From NCBI RefSeq assembly GCF_964028515.1, contig NZ_OZ034788.1, positions 186,001-250,000 on the forward strand: a stretch of 64,000 nucleotides of DNA. The letters run 5' to 3'. The DNA is from Wolbachia endosymbiont (group B) of Hofmannophila pseudospretella. GTDB lineage: Bacteria; Pseudomonadota; Alphaproteobacteria; Rickettsiales; Anaplasmataceae. This document shows, piece after piece, positions 52,336-62,400 of the stretch (position 1 is its first letter; the number at the start of each line of letters is the position of its first letter). A program made the translations under genes and the position numbers. The notes under the pieces are model-generated. The model made no database searches, was not told the DNA's origin, and saw only the letters and a list, made by a program, of their open reading frames with translations.

Positions 52336-52763
52336 TATTTTAATTTATTGTGTAGATCTATCATATGCAAAACAGTTGAGGCTGCATGACCACCAACGTT
52401 CTTTTTATTTTTGTCAGCTCTAATTAGTGCTTTATCTTTGCTGTCAGCGGTAATTACGCCTATACCAAGGGGTATTGCATAATGCATAATAACTTCATTT
52501 AAGCCTTCAATTACTCCTTTACAAACGTATTTATAATGATCAGTTTCACCGCGAATCACGCACCCAAGAGCTAAATAACCGTCATAATTAGCATTCTTGC
52601 TTTTTACTGCAAAGAGAATTGTAGCTGGTATCTCAAATGCACCAGGAACTTCAATTATGTCATAGCTTGCATGACTTTCTTTTAATCTATCGACTGCACC
52701 TTCAAGCAAAAGGTTCGCTATTTCGGTATAATAAATTGAATTAACTATTAGTATTTTCGACAT
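52335..52763 (-). CDS. ribH: 6,7-dimethyl-8-ribityllumazine synthase
   Basis: Penultimate enzyme of riboflavin synthesis. 142 residues, normal. Substrate-site blocks VPGAFEIPATILFA, GYLALGCVIRGETDHYKYVC with the catalytic His, and PLGIGVITADSKDKAL are intact. The ribH-nusB order is common in bacteria. It starts within the last 23 bases of yidC. Confidence 0.95.
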   Translation of the reverse strand: MSKILIVNSIYYTEIANLLLEGAVDRLKESHASYDIIEVPGAFEIPATILFAVKSKNANYDGYLALGCVIRGETDHYKYVCKGVIEGLNEVIMHYAIPLGIGVITADSKDKALIRADKNKKNVGGHAASTVLHMIDLHNKLK

Positions 52764-54450
52764 TTATCCCGACTTTTCTTGTTAAGAAGAACTTTATTAA
52801 GTATTGTTGAACCAGAGTTATAATATTACTAAATATCCAATATATTACCAGGCCGGCAGGAAAAGAAGAAAAAATAAAGACAGAAATGTAAGGTAAAAAC
52901 TTCATAACATTTACTTGAATATCATCTTTACTGGTTTGATCTTTCTCACTTAGCTTCTGCTGAATTATCATGGTAGCGCCAAAAATTATAGGTAAAATGC
53001 CTATAGAAATAGGAAAGTTATAATTAAATAACCCAAATAATGTAAAAATGTTTGTTGGATCAGAAGCTGAAAGATCCTTAATCCATAAATAAAAAGGGGC
53101 GTGTCTCATCTCTATAGTAACAAATAATACTTTATACAGAGCAAAAAATACTGGTATTTGTATGAGCATAGGGAAAATGCTCGACATTGGATTTACATTG
53201 TTTCTCTTGAACAACGCAATTGTCTCTTTGTGCTGCTTTAAGCTGTCATTTTTGTACAACTCTTTTATACGAGTTAATTCAGGCTGCAGGCTTTTCACCT
53301 TGAACATCGAAATATATGATCTATTAGATAAGGGAAGCATTAAAAGTTTGATTACTAAAGTTAGCAATAATATTGCTAAGCCAAAATTTTTCAAAACAAA
53401 GTTAAAATATTCAAGCAGTAAAAACACCGGCTTGGTTATAAAATAAAGAACACCAAAATCTACAGCCTTATCAAACAAAGGTATATTGAGAGTGTCTTTA
53501 TAAGAATCAAGTAAATTCAATTTCTTTGCCCCAGCAAAAAAGTAGTTCAGAGTAGAAGCACTTGTACCAGGGAGTATGTGTGTGTAAGGTCTAACAAAAT
53601 CTGCTTGAAACTTATCAATGTTATTAACATTCGTGTGTTTAATGCTCACATTTATTTTATCTGATTTCTCAGGTATGATGGCTGTAAGCCAGTATTTATC
53701 AGCAAAACCAAACCAACTTTTTTCACTCGTGCTTGCCTTTATTAAACGCTTCTTAGAAATATCCTTATATGTCCACTCCTCTAGCTTATTGTTAAATGCA
53801 CCTAGTACTCCTTCATGTGATATCCAATAGGATTCATTAATATTATCACGTTTACGATTGATTTTACCATAGGGAACCAAAACTACATTATCTTTTGTAT
53901 TGTTTTCAATAATTTGCTCAACTTTAAACATGTAGTTATCGTCAAGGCTAATTTTCATTCTAAATAAAATGCCATTTCCATTATTCCAAAATAAATTGAC
54001 CTCTTTTTGATTGAGTTTATCTGCTTGCCATACTGTTTTATAATCTGGAACTTTAATCTTTTCATTCGGATCGAGCCACCCAAATTCTGCGAAATATACA
54101 TCTTTTGATTCTGCAGGTGACAGTAACACCACTTGTGAAGAAGAAGAACTCGGTTCTAAGTGGTAGTTAGTTAAGATTAAGTCATCAAACCTTGCACCTT
54201 TCAGAGAAATTGATCCTTCAAGCATGTTATTGGTTAAATTAACTCTCTGTTCTCTAGTAGAATTAATAATTTCAGAACGATTTTGGTATATCATAGGAGC
54301 AAGGTCGTTAGAAGATTCGATATGTTCAATATTTTCAATCGATGGTTGTCTTTGGCTCGTGTTAAGAAAATTATCATAAATAATATGCCATGATACTATA
54401 ATCAATATAGAAAGAATTGTTGCTAAAATTAAATTTTTTGCTTCTGACAT
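52741..54450 (-). CDS. yidC: Membrane protein insertase YidC
   Basis: Inserts and folds inner-membrane proteins, alone or with Sec. 569 residues. N-terminal membrane helix (NLILATILSILIIVSWHIIY), a large periplasmic beta-domain, then the conserved five-helix core: NFGLAILLLTLVIKLLMLPL, the cytoplasmic hairpin SLQPELTRIKELY, MSSIFPMLIQIPVFFALYKV and PYISVFIFSSFPAGLVIYWI. Length typical for Gram-negative YidC. First gene of the yidC-ribH-nusB group. Confidence 0.96.
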   Translation of the reverse strand: MSEAKNLILATILSILIIVSWHIIYDNFLNTSQRQPSIENIEHIESSNDLAPMIYQNRSEIINSTREQRVNLTNNMLEGSISLKGARFDDLILTNYHLEPSSSSSQVVLLSPAESKDVYFAEFGWLDPNEKIKVPDYKTVWQADKLNQKEVNLFWNNGNGILFRMKISLDDNYMFKVEQIIENNTKDNVVLVPYGKINRKRDNINESYWISHEGVLGAFNNKLEEWTYKDISKKRLIKASTSEKSWFGFADKYWLTAIIPEKSDKINVSIKHTNVNNIDKFQADFVRPYTHILPGTSASTLNYFFAGAKKLNLLDSYKDTLNIPLFDKAVDFGVLYFITKPVFLLLEYFNFVLKNFGLAILLLTLVIKLLMLPLSNRSYISMFKVKSLQPELTRIKELYKNDSLKQHKETIALFKRNNVNPMSSIFPMLIQIPVFFALYKVLFVTIEMRHAPFYLWIKDLSASDPTNIFTLFGLFNYNFPISIGILPIIFGATMIIQQKLSEKDQTSKDDIQVNVMKFLPYISVFIFSSFPAGLVIYWIFSNIITLVQQYLIKFFLTRKVGINVENTNS

Positions 54451-54584
54451 GAAATTAAATCGAACATACCTCCTTAAAGTATATATTAAATATTGTACTA
54501 AAACAATAAGATTTACTTATTTTTAATAATAGCTTTTAACGCTAATCTTAAAAATTTACTCTTATAGCTTCAAATTTTAATAAT

Positions 54585-55088
54585 ATGAATGCAGCAAAAA
54601 ATCTAGTTATTTGGCTACTGATAATAGTCATTACTGCAATGTTTATTGATTCACAAGGAGATAAACTAAGCAATAGGTTTCTGAGCACTTTTCTACCGTA
54701 CACAGGAAGGGTTCAAAATGGCGGAAGTATTGAATTTACAAAGTCATACGATGGACACTTTTATATTCAAGCTCAAGTCAATGATCGTAATATAACGTTT
54801 TTGCTTGATACCGGAGCAACTGATATTGTTCTATCGCAAAAAGATGCGTTACATGCTGGTATTAACTTACAAAACATTCAAGATTTTAAAATATATGAAA
54901 CTGCAAAAGGTCAAATAAAAGCTGGTGTTGTTCACATCCCTCAAGTTAAAATAGGAAATTTTTTAATTAATGATGTGCACGCTAGTGTTAATACTCACTC
55001 TATGTCCCATTCATTACTTGGCATGAGCTTTTTGAGATATTTTCATTTTACTATTAGGGATAATAAGTTGATATTATATCGTAGTTAA
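54585..55088 (+). CDS. Retropepsin-like aspartic protease, membrane-anchored
   Basis: 167 residues. One N-terminal membrane helix (NLVIWLLIIVITAMFI), then a single-lobe retropepsin domain: substrate-side FYIQAQVNDRNITFLLDTGA with the catalytic Asp in LLDTGATDIVLS, a flap-like AKGQIKAGVVHIPQVKIGNF and the closing HSLLGMSFLRYF. This is the TIGR02281 clan-AA family; the Rickettsia member (APRc) is an active retroviral-like protease. It would work as a dimer on the outer face of the inner membrane. Natural substrate unknown. Confidence 0.85.
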   Translation: MNAAKNLVIWLLIIVITAMFIDSQGDKLSNRFLSTFLPYTGRVQNGGSIEFTKSYDGHFYIQAQVNDRNITFLLDTGATDIVLSQKDALHAGINLQNIQDFKIYETAKGQIKAGVVHIPQVKIGNFLINDVHASVNTHSMSHSLLGMSFLRYFHFTIRDNKLILYRS

Positions 55089-55093
55089 ACGTT

Positions 55094-55969
55094 CTATACT
55101 CTACTTATCAACGCTCTGCAGGTCAATATAGGAGCAGAGATAAATATTGCGGAACAGGTGCCGATTGCAATGCCAAAAGAAATGATTAAGCAGAAGTCTC
55201 TGACCATACCTGTACAAATCAGCACTAAAGGAAGAGCGGCAAGAAGAGTAGTACCTGAAGTTAACATAGTTCGAAATAGCGTCGAATTAATGCTGGCATC
55301 AACTACTTCACCTATTTTTGCATTTTTTCCACTTTTTTGATACTCTCGAATCCGATCATATATAACCACTGAGTTATTGATTGAGTAGCCAATTACGGTA
55401 AGGAGAGCTGCAACTGATGAAATATTAAACTCAATACTCGTTAAACTGATAAAGCCAAGAGTTAAAATCACATCATGGATCAGTGCCATTATTCCACCAA
55501 GTCCACACTGCCAGTTAAATCTAAGCCAAACATAAAAAAATATTCCAATAATTGCAATTAACATGGCTGATATCCCTTCAAATATCTGCGTTGAGCCTAT
55601 TTGTGGACCAACATAATCTATTTTGCGATAAGTTACTAAATTACCTAATTTGCTTTCTAATATACTTTTAACCTTTTTAATTTTATCTTCATCTCCTTCA
55701 TCTTTAAACCGCACAACTAAGTTATCACCAGCTTTTGAACTCTGTATCGTAAATCCACTCTCTTTTAGTATACTGAGAATAGCATCATCCTTGCTTGAAG
55801 ATTTTATCTCTATCAAAATTCCACCTGTAAAGTCTATACCCAAATTCATTCCACGCAGCATAAAAGTAAGCATTGAAAAAATGATAAGAATAACGCTAAC
55901 AAGTGCTGTCAAATTTCTATATTTACTAAATTTTATATCAAGATTATCTGGAATAAGTCTAATTGCCAT
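55094..55969 (-). CDS. secF: Protein translocase subunit SecF
   Basis: Partner of SecD, using proton-motive force to aid protein export. 291 residues, six helices. LRGMNLGIDFTGGILIEI is the SecF N-terminal signature with the D-F-T-G-G core. The transmembrane block VIGYSINNSVVIYDRIREY carries the family Asp-Arg motif, and the end block (TLLAALPLVLICTGMVRDFC) matches. SecD is not in the window. Confidence 0.95.
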   Translation of the reverse strand: MAIRLIPDNLDIKFSKYRNLTALVSVILIIFSMLTFMLRGMNLGIDFTGGILIEIKSSSKDDAILSILKESGFTIQSSKAGDNLVVRFKDEGDEDKIKKVKSILESKLGNLVTYRKIDYVGPQIGSTQIFEGISAMLIAIIGIFFYVWLRFNWQCGLGGIMALIHDVILTLGFISLTSIEFNISSVAALLTVIGYSINNSVVIYDRIREYQKSGKNAKIGEVVDASINSTLFRTMLTSGTTLLAALPLVLICTGMVRDFCLIISFGIAIGTCSAIFISAPILTCRALISRV

Positions 55970-56127
55970 ATTTCCTACTTAAATTATGATTTTATATACT
56001 TTTTAAGCAATCGACTAGCTATTTTCTCTTAGCTTATACTAATAATGATCTTTGATTTACTTAATCTACTTGAAAAAGATATTTGATCAAAAAAAATGAA
56101 AACAGTCTGGTTGTCATTAATAAAGTG

Positions 56128-57510
56128 CTACTTAAACATCTTTTTTAATCGATTGATTTCATCAGCAAATTTTGGATCAGTTCTTATGAAATTTTCCACT
56201 TGTTTGACTGCGTGTATAACAGTAGCATGATCTCTACCACCAAAATTTCTTCCAATATCTGGCAAACTTTTTTGCGTAAACTTCTTTGCGAAATACATAG
56301 CTATTTGTCTCGGCCTCGCAAGACTACGGAGCCTTCTATTAGATTGCATATCTGCAATCTTTATATTGAAAAATTCAGCTATTTTTTTCTGTATTTCTTC
56401 TATTGTGATTGACCTATGATTTGACCTAAGAAGATCAATCAGGGTCTCACTAGCTGATTCTACTGTCATGCTTCTTCCAATTAACGAGGTATGAGCAACC
56501 TTATTTAATGCTCCTTCTAGTTCTCTTATATTGGATTTTATATTCCTTGCCAAAAATTCTAGGACATCCTTTGGAACATACATATTCATTCGTTCCACTT
56601 TCGCCTGCAATATACCAAGTCTTAATTCAAAAGTTGTTTCATTAATATCTGCAACTAATCCCCAACCAAGTCGTGATTTTATTCTTTCTTCTACTCCATC
56701 AAGATCACTAGGAGACCTATCAGCTGATATAACCAATTGTTTATTTTGGTCTATCAATGCATTGAAAGTGTGAAAAAATTCTTCTTGTGTACTATCTTTA
56801 CCACTGATAAATTGCACATCATCTACCATCAATACATCTACTGATCTAAATTGCTCTTTAAATAACATAATATCTTTGCTCCGCAGCGCCGTAATATATT
56901 GATACATAAATTTCTCTGCTGATAAATATACCACTTTTCTTTTTGCTGACGGAGAATTGACTATGTCCCAAGCTATAGCATGCATTAAATGTGTTTTACC
57001 AAGTCCCACTCCACCATATAGAAATAAAGGGTTGCTTCCTGATATTGGATCTATAGATTCCGCTACACGCTTTGCCGCTGTAAATGCTAACTCATTTGAC
57101 TTTCCTACCACAAAATTATCAAAAGTGAATCTGGTATCTAGTGGTGAACCAAGATTATGATTATTTTCCTCTCTATTTTTTAGTATCGTATTAGAATTTG
57201 AATTTCTTTCTTCAATTAATTGAATATCAATAGAACATACACTTTGATCTTCGCTTTGCCATAATGATAATATTTTTTCCATGTAGTGAACTGTAATCCA
57301 CTCCTTTATAAATCTTGTTGGTACAGACAACAAAACTTCTCCATTTCTGTTGCTGATAAACCTTAGTGAACTCAGCCAGCTGTTATATGTTGCTTCTCCA
57401 TAGAGATTATGGAGATAATTTTGGATTTTTTCCCAAGTAACATTGTGGTCCGTTACTGTAATAATCTGATCAAAAAACATAGTAGAAACCTTAGGGTTAA
57501 TTAAGTTCAT
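56128..57510 (-). CDS. dnaA: Chromosomal replication initiator DnaA
   Basis: AAA+ protein that opens the origin. 460 residues from ATG 57510 (MNLINPKVS); the frame begins 16 codons earlier at 57558, and MFFDQ is a later option. Walker A LYGGVGLGKTHLMHAIAWD, Walker B VDVLMVDDVQFISGKD, the sensor/box VII Arg region (DLDGVEERIKSRLGWGL), and domain IV with the DnaA signature GGRDHATVIHAVKQVENF are intact. No cluster of DnaA boxes is evident beside the gene, in keeping with an origin located elsewhere in this lineage. Confidence 0.96.
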   Translation of the reverse strand: MNLINPKVSTMFFDQIITVTDHNVTWEKIQNYLHNLYGEATYNSWLSSLRFISNRNGEVLLSVPTRFIKEWITVHYMEKILSLWQSEDQSVCSIDIQLIEERNSNSNTILKNREENNHNLGSPLDTRFTFDNFVVGKSNELAFTAAKRVAESIDPISGSNPLFLYGGVGLGKTHLMHAIAWDIVNSPSAKRKVVYLSAEKFMYQYITALRSKDIMLFKEQFRSVDVLMVDDVQFISGKDSTQEEFFHTFNALIDQNKQLVISADRSPSDLDGVEERIKSRLGWGLVADINETTFELRLGILQAKVERMNMYVPKDVLEFLARNIKSNIRELEGALNKVAHTSLIGRSMTVESASETLIDLLRSNHRSITIEEIQKKIAEFFNIKIADMQSNRRLRSLARPRQIAMYFAKKFTQKSLPDIGRNFGGRDHATVIHAVKQVENFIRTDPKFADEINRLKKMFK

Positions 57511-57837
57511 ATACCACACCAAGAAAGAACAATAATCAGAAAGATGCAAGATAATCAATAGCTTACTGCAAGATAAAAAGCTAACACTACTTAATACATA
57601 CTTAAAATTATGTAGATTTTTTGACGAGTTGTAAAGAGTATAAAAGCACTAAAATTGATCATTTTTTTGAAATAAAAACAATCAATTTGTAAATGTCGCT
57701 TGTACCGAGGGTTAGAAGTATATTATTAAAAAAATAGTAATATATTATGTATAAATAAGATATTAAATTTACTGATAAATAAGTAAAGTACTCGCATAAA
57801 TATAGCTAATTTAGTATAAATTTATTAAAGCAAATTT

Positions 57838-58575
57838 ATGATTATATTAAGTAATTTGAGTCATAATACTGTATTCGGTATTGAACTGGAGTTTTACACT
57901 GAGGGAATAAAAAAAGAATATTTATTTCTGAATAGCATCAAAAATAAAATAGCTTCTCTTGGATTTTTTTGTGAGAAAGAGAGTTCTTTAAACCAATATG
58001 AGATAAAAAGTGACTGTTATACGAGCTCTGATAATTTAATTATGCATTTTGAGTTGGCAAAACAATTACTTACTGAAGTAGCACAAAAACTTGGGGGAAA
58101 TGTTTCTTTTAAAGCAAAGCCTTATCTGGATAGAGCAGGCAGTGCATTAAATGTGCATGTTAACCTTATGAATTCAAATAACGATAACTTATTTTACAGC
58201 AGCAAACAAAAATATAGTGACCACCTGATTCACAGCATAGGTGGACTATGTGCAATGATGAAAAAACATATGTTGTTTTTTGCTCCAAATGATGATTCAT
58301 ATTTAAGATTTCAGTACCCAGATATTCATACTCCAACGACGATTAGTTGGGGAGTGAATAACAGAACTGCTGCAATAAGAATCCCCTATTTTGGCAACGA
58401 TTCCAAAAGATGCCGCCTAGAGCACCGTGTTCCTGGAGCAGATTGTAACCTTGAAAAAGTACTCACAGCAATAATTGAAGGTATAGTTTTTGGTATAGAG
58501 AACAAAATTGCTCCGCCAAATAGAGTGTATGGGATTGCATCTGATCCTCAATATAAGATGGAGAGTTTGATATAG
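57838..58575 (+). CDS. Minimal glutamine-synthetase-like catalytic domain
   Basis: 245 residues, against ~450 in normal glutamine synthetase. It lacks the N-terminal beta-grasp domain but keeps the catalytic barrel motifs in order. The Glu pair is E16/E18 (GIELEFY), the Q-x-E block NQYEI has E55, and H107 is in AGSALNVHVNLM. The N-R-x-A-A-x-R-I-P motif is NNRTAAIRIPYF, and the R-x-E-x-R-like block is RCRLEHRVPGADCN. The set resembles GS-I/PuuA-type ligases that join an amine to glutamate. The missing domain makes the usual dodecamer active site doubtful, so substrate and activity are open. Confidence 0.75.
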   Translation: MIILSNLSHNTVFGIELEFYTEGIKKEYLFLNSIKNKIASLGFFCEKESSLNQYEIKSDCYTSSDNLIMHFELAKQLLTEVAQKLGGNVSFKAKPYLDRAGSALNVHVNLMNSNNDNLFYSSKQKYSDHLIHSIGGLCAMMKKHMLFFAPNDDSYLRFQYPDIHTPTTISWGVNNRTAAIRIPYFGNDSKRCRLEHRVPGADCNLEKVLTAIIEGIVFGIENKIAPPNRVYGIASDPQYKMESLI

Positions 58576-58578
58576 CAA

Positions 58579-59331
58579 CTACCTGTTAAACCCTAACCCA
58601 TTAAACTCCTTTGAGGTAATTGGCCATTCTAGCACTTTCCTCACATCATTATTTACATTCCCATACCGTAATAGCAAGTCTGCAGCAGATAGTTTCTGCG
58701 TACTTTTAGACTTAGGCCCTATATTGGGAAGGTTGCTTGGTGGCTGCTCAGGAAGTGGATTACCAGATACATCCATGTGTTCAGGAAGAGATTTCATCTG
58801 ATTCTTTATAGAGCTAGAGCTATTTTGTGTAAGAGTTTTATCATCTGGCATGCCAAGAATAATTTTCTCAGGCACTACCATAGTTTTTGTATAATCAACA
58901 GGATTACTATTTTCAGCATCTATAGTTACATGAATTGGTTCGCCAAACGCATTTATAGGGCCACCAAGTGATCCTTTCTCCATGCGTTCTTGTGCTCTTT
59001 TCCTTATTATTTCTTCTTCTAACTCAGTTTCAGTTCTTTCTGGTTCTTTTACGGTATCTTTTTCTTCACCTTCATCAACACTGATATACCCTTCATCTTC
59101 TGAAACTTTATCTCCTGAAACACCAGTAATTTCAGCAGGCTGTTCTTTTTTAGTTCTTATTTTATGAATCAGCAAAAGTAATAAGTAAGTAACTGCAGCA
59201 GCAGTAACTATAATGGCTATTTTTGCAGCAATGTGAATCACTGTCAAAAACACTAAGGTTGATGAAAGCCCAATCAACCCAGATACGATCACTTTATTCT
59301 TGCCTTCTGTCACACTTAGAACTGCTACCAT
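58579..59331 (-). CDS. Unrecognised membrane protein with long disordered tail
   Basis: 250 residues. Two N-terminal helices (VIVSGLIGLSSTLVFLTVI and IAIIVTAAAVTYLLLLLIH) precede an acidic, Ser/Pro-rich soluble part containing SEDEGYISVDEGEE (residues 77-90). The end (SAADLLLRYGNVNNDVRKVL) is a small helical segment. No domain recognised. The E-D-E-G-Y-I-S patch matches a motif in three other proteins of the window. Convergent with the GS-like gene (3 bases apart). Confidence 0.65.
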   Translation of the reverse strand: MVAVLSVTEGKNKVIVSGLIGLSSTLVFLTVIHIAAKIAIIVTAAAVTYLLLLLIHKIRTKKEQPAEITGVSGDKVSEDEGYISVDEGEEKDTVKEPERTETELEEEIIRKRAQERMEKGSLGGPINAFGEPIHVTIDAENSNPVDYTKTMVVPEKIILGMPDDKTLTQNSSSSIKNQMKSLPEHMDVSGNPLPEQPPSNLPNIGPKSKSTQKLSAADLLLRYGNVNNDVRKVLEWPITSKEFNGLGFNR

Positions 59332-59483
59332 AATAATCCCTCAAATACCATACTAAAGTTATATTATATAGAAATTTTCTTACGCTTGCAAAACTGTAAA
59401 AATTTTAATCATTTACATAAAGACATATAAGGATTAATTAATATATAATTTATCTTAGCTATAATATGATATAAATACGTATA

Positions 59484-62400
59484 ATGTTTGGCATGAAAAG
59501 CTTACTTGTAGAGAGGAATAGAACAGTAATATTATTGCTTATCGTGATTTTTACCTTCGGCTCATACACTTATATAAAGATGCCAAGAGAAAGCAATCCT
59601 GATATACAGATTCCTATAATTAGTGTATTTGTCGGGTTTCCTGGTATTTCTGTCGAGGATAGTGAAAAGCTATTAGTGCTTCCTATAGAAAATGAACTAA
59701 GATCCATCGAAGGTGTAAAAGAATTGAGAGCTTTTGCAACTAATGATGGTGCTCACATGATAATCGAATTTAGAACAGAGTATAATAATAAAGAAGTGCT
59801 CGATAATGTCCGTTCAAAGCTTTTAAACATAAAATCAAAATTACCTATTGAAGCAGAATCTCCGATAATCAATGAAATAGACTTGAGCTTATTTCCGATA
59901 CTAAACGTTGGCTTGATTGGTAATTTGCCGGAAAGAGCTTTAACTGAAATAGCACGCAAACTAAAGAAAGAAATAGAAGCTCTGCCAAATGTTCTTAAAG
60001 TTGAAGTAGCAGGTATGCGTAAAGAAACAGTGGAAGTTATAATTGAGCCCACAGTTCTAACAAAATATAACATTCAATCAAATGAGATATTTCAAGCTAT
60101 ATCACACAACAACAGATTGGTAGGAGTCGGATCACTAGAAAATGATACCGGTAAATATTCGATTAAAATATCAGGGTTATTAAAAGATATAGAAGATATT
60201 ATGAATATTCCTATTAGATCTCAAAGTGATGCAGTTTTGAGAATCAAAGATATAGCAAAAGTATACCTTGGGTTTGAGGATCACCAAGGATTTGCTCGTA
60301 TTAATGGACTACCTAGCATTGTACTAGAAATTTCAAAACGTAATGGAAAAAACATAATAGACACGGTAAATCAAGTAAAATACTTAATGGACAAAGCAAA
60401 AGATCAATTACCTGAAAATTTAAAAGTAGTTTATTTGAATGACCAGTCAAAAAATGTACGTGATGTGCTTGACGACTTGGAAAATGGTATAATATTTGCC
60501 GTATTACTAATATTAACCATAATGATGCTCTTTATGGGAACAAGGGCTGCTATTCTTGTTGCACTATCAATACCTGGCTCCTTTCTCATAGGAATAATGG
60601 CTCTTTACCTAATGGGTATTACTCTAAATATAGTTGTGCTCTTCAGTCTAATTATGGCAGTTGGCATGCTGGTTGATGATGCAATTGTAATCAGCGAATA
60701 TGCTGATAGAAAGATGATTTGTGGCATGGATAAAGTAGAAGCCTTTTGCACCTCAGTTCATGATATGTTCTATCCAGTTTTATCATCAACATTGACTAAA
60801 TTAGCAGTGTTTTTCCCTCTGTTACTCTGGCCCGATACAGTCGGTAAATTTATGCAGTACATACCAATTACAATAATTCTAACTTTAACTGGATCGCTAA
60901 TTATGGCTTTGGTTTTTATACCAACACTTGGTGCAATATTTGGTAAACCTTCAATAACTTCAAAAAAAGAAATAATAAGAATGAGTGCTATAGAAAGTGG
61001 TGAGGTAAAAAATACTGGGCTTATAATAAGAACTTATGTACGTATGTTAGAGAAAGTCTTAGATCACCCCAAAAAATTTGTATGTGTTATTGTATGTGTT
61101 TTATTTTTGTCTAGTATATTATATTTTACTTTTGGTCCTGGATTAAAGTTCTTTCCGAATGTAGATTCAGATAACATTTTAATCAGCGTTAAAGTAAAAG
61201 AAAGCTTATCAGCCAAAGAACGAGATTTGATACTTAAGAAAGTAGAAGAACGTATTTTGGGTGTTGAAAAAGAAATTTATGTTTTTTATGCTCGATCAGG
61301 AAAATTTTCAGACAACGTTATTGCCAAAATTCAATTGGAACTTGTAGATTGGCGCTGCAGGCGCAAAGCTAAGCAAATACTAAATGATATAAGGAGCAGT
61401 GTGCAAAACATAAAAGGAGTAATAATTGATGTACAGGAACAAAAGTCAGGACCATCAGCTGACAAGCCAATACAAATTAACTTAAGCGGAAGTGCATCCA
61501 ACTTGAATTCAGTAGCAGAGAAAATCCTAAAAATTATGGACCAACCTTCATCTGGATTTATAAATATTCAAGATAGTAGATCAGCACCTGAAATAGAGTG
61601 GAATATGAGTATTGATAAGAGTAAGGCTACAAGCTCTGGAGTAAGTGTTGCAACCATCGGTGATTTTATAAAGATGGTTACAAATGGAGTATTAATTGGA
61701 AAATATAGACCAAATAACGCAGATGAAGAAATTGATATTGTACTACGTTTTCCCAGAAAGAATCGCAACATGAAAACTATAGATAACCTTTTTATTAACA
61801 CAGCAAATGGACCATATTCTATGAGTAGCATAGTGAAATATGTTCCCGAAAAAAAGGCAAATAAACTAAGTAGGATTGATGGATCACGCACAGTAATAAT
61901 CTCTGCTGACGTTGATACTGGCTATCTTATTGATGAAAGAGTTAAGTTCATTCAAAATTCGATTACTCAAGACTGTAGTAAAGGAGTAAAGATTAATTTC
62001 AAAGGTGACAAGGAAGATCAACAGAAATCAGGAGCATTTTTATTAAAGGCTTTTATATTAGCAATTACATTGATGATATTGGTGCTAGTGGCACAGTTTA
62101 ACAACATATACTATACATTTATCGTAATGACAGCAGTGTTTTTATCAACAACATGTGTATTTTTCATTTTCTTTCTTATTCAGAAAGTTTTTGTAGTTGT
62201 CATGTGTGGAGTGGGGATAATTGCTTTAGCAGGAATTATAGTGAATAATAATATACTATTGCTTGATGCCTTTCATCAGCAAATTAAGGTGCGCAAAAAT
62301 AACATTAAGCAATGTATAATAAACGCTTCAATTTCTCGAATAAGACCAATACTACTTACCGTTGCAACTACAGTTCTTGGTTTAATACCGATGATTACTA

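Noticed and set aside
57559..57837. AT-rich gap beside dnaA as a replication origin
   Set aside because: No cluster of TTATCCACA-like boxes or iterons seen; in this lineage the origin is not expected next to dnaA.
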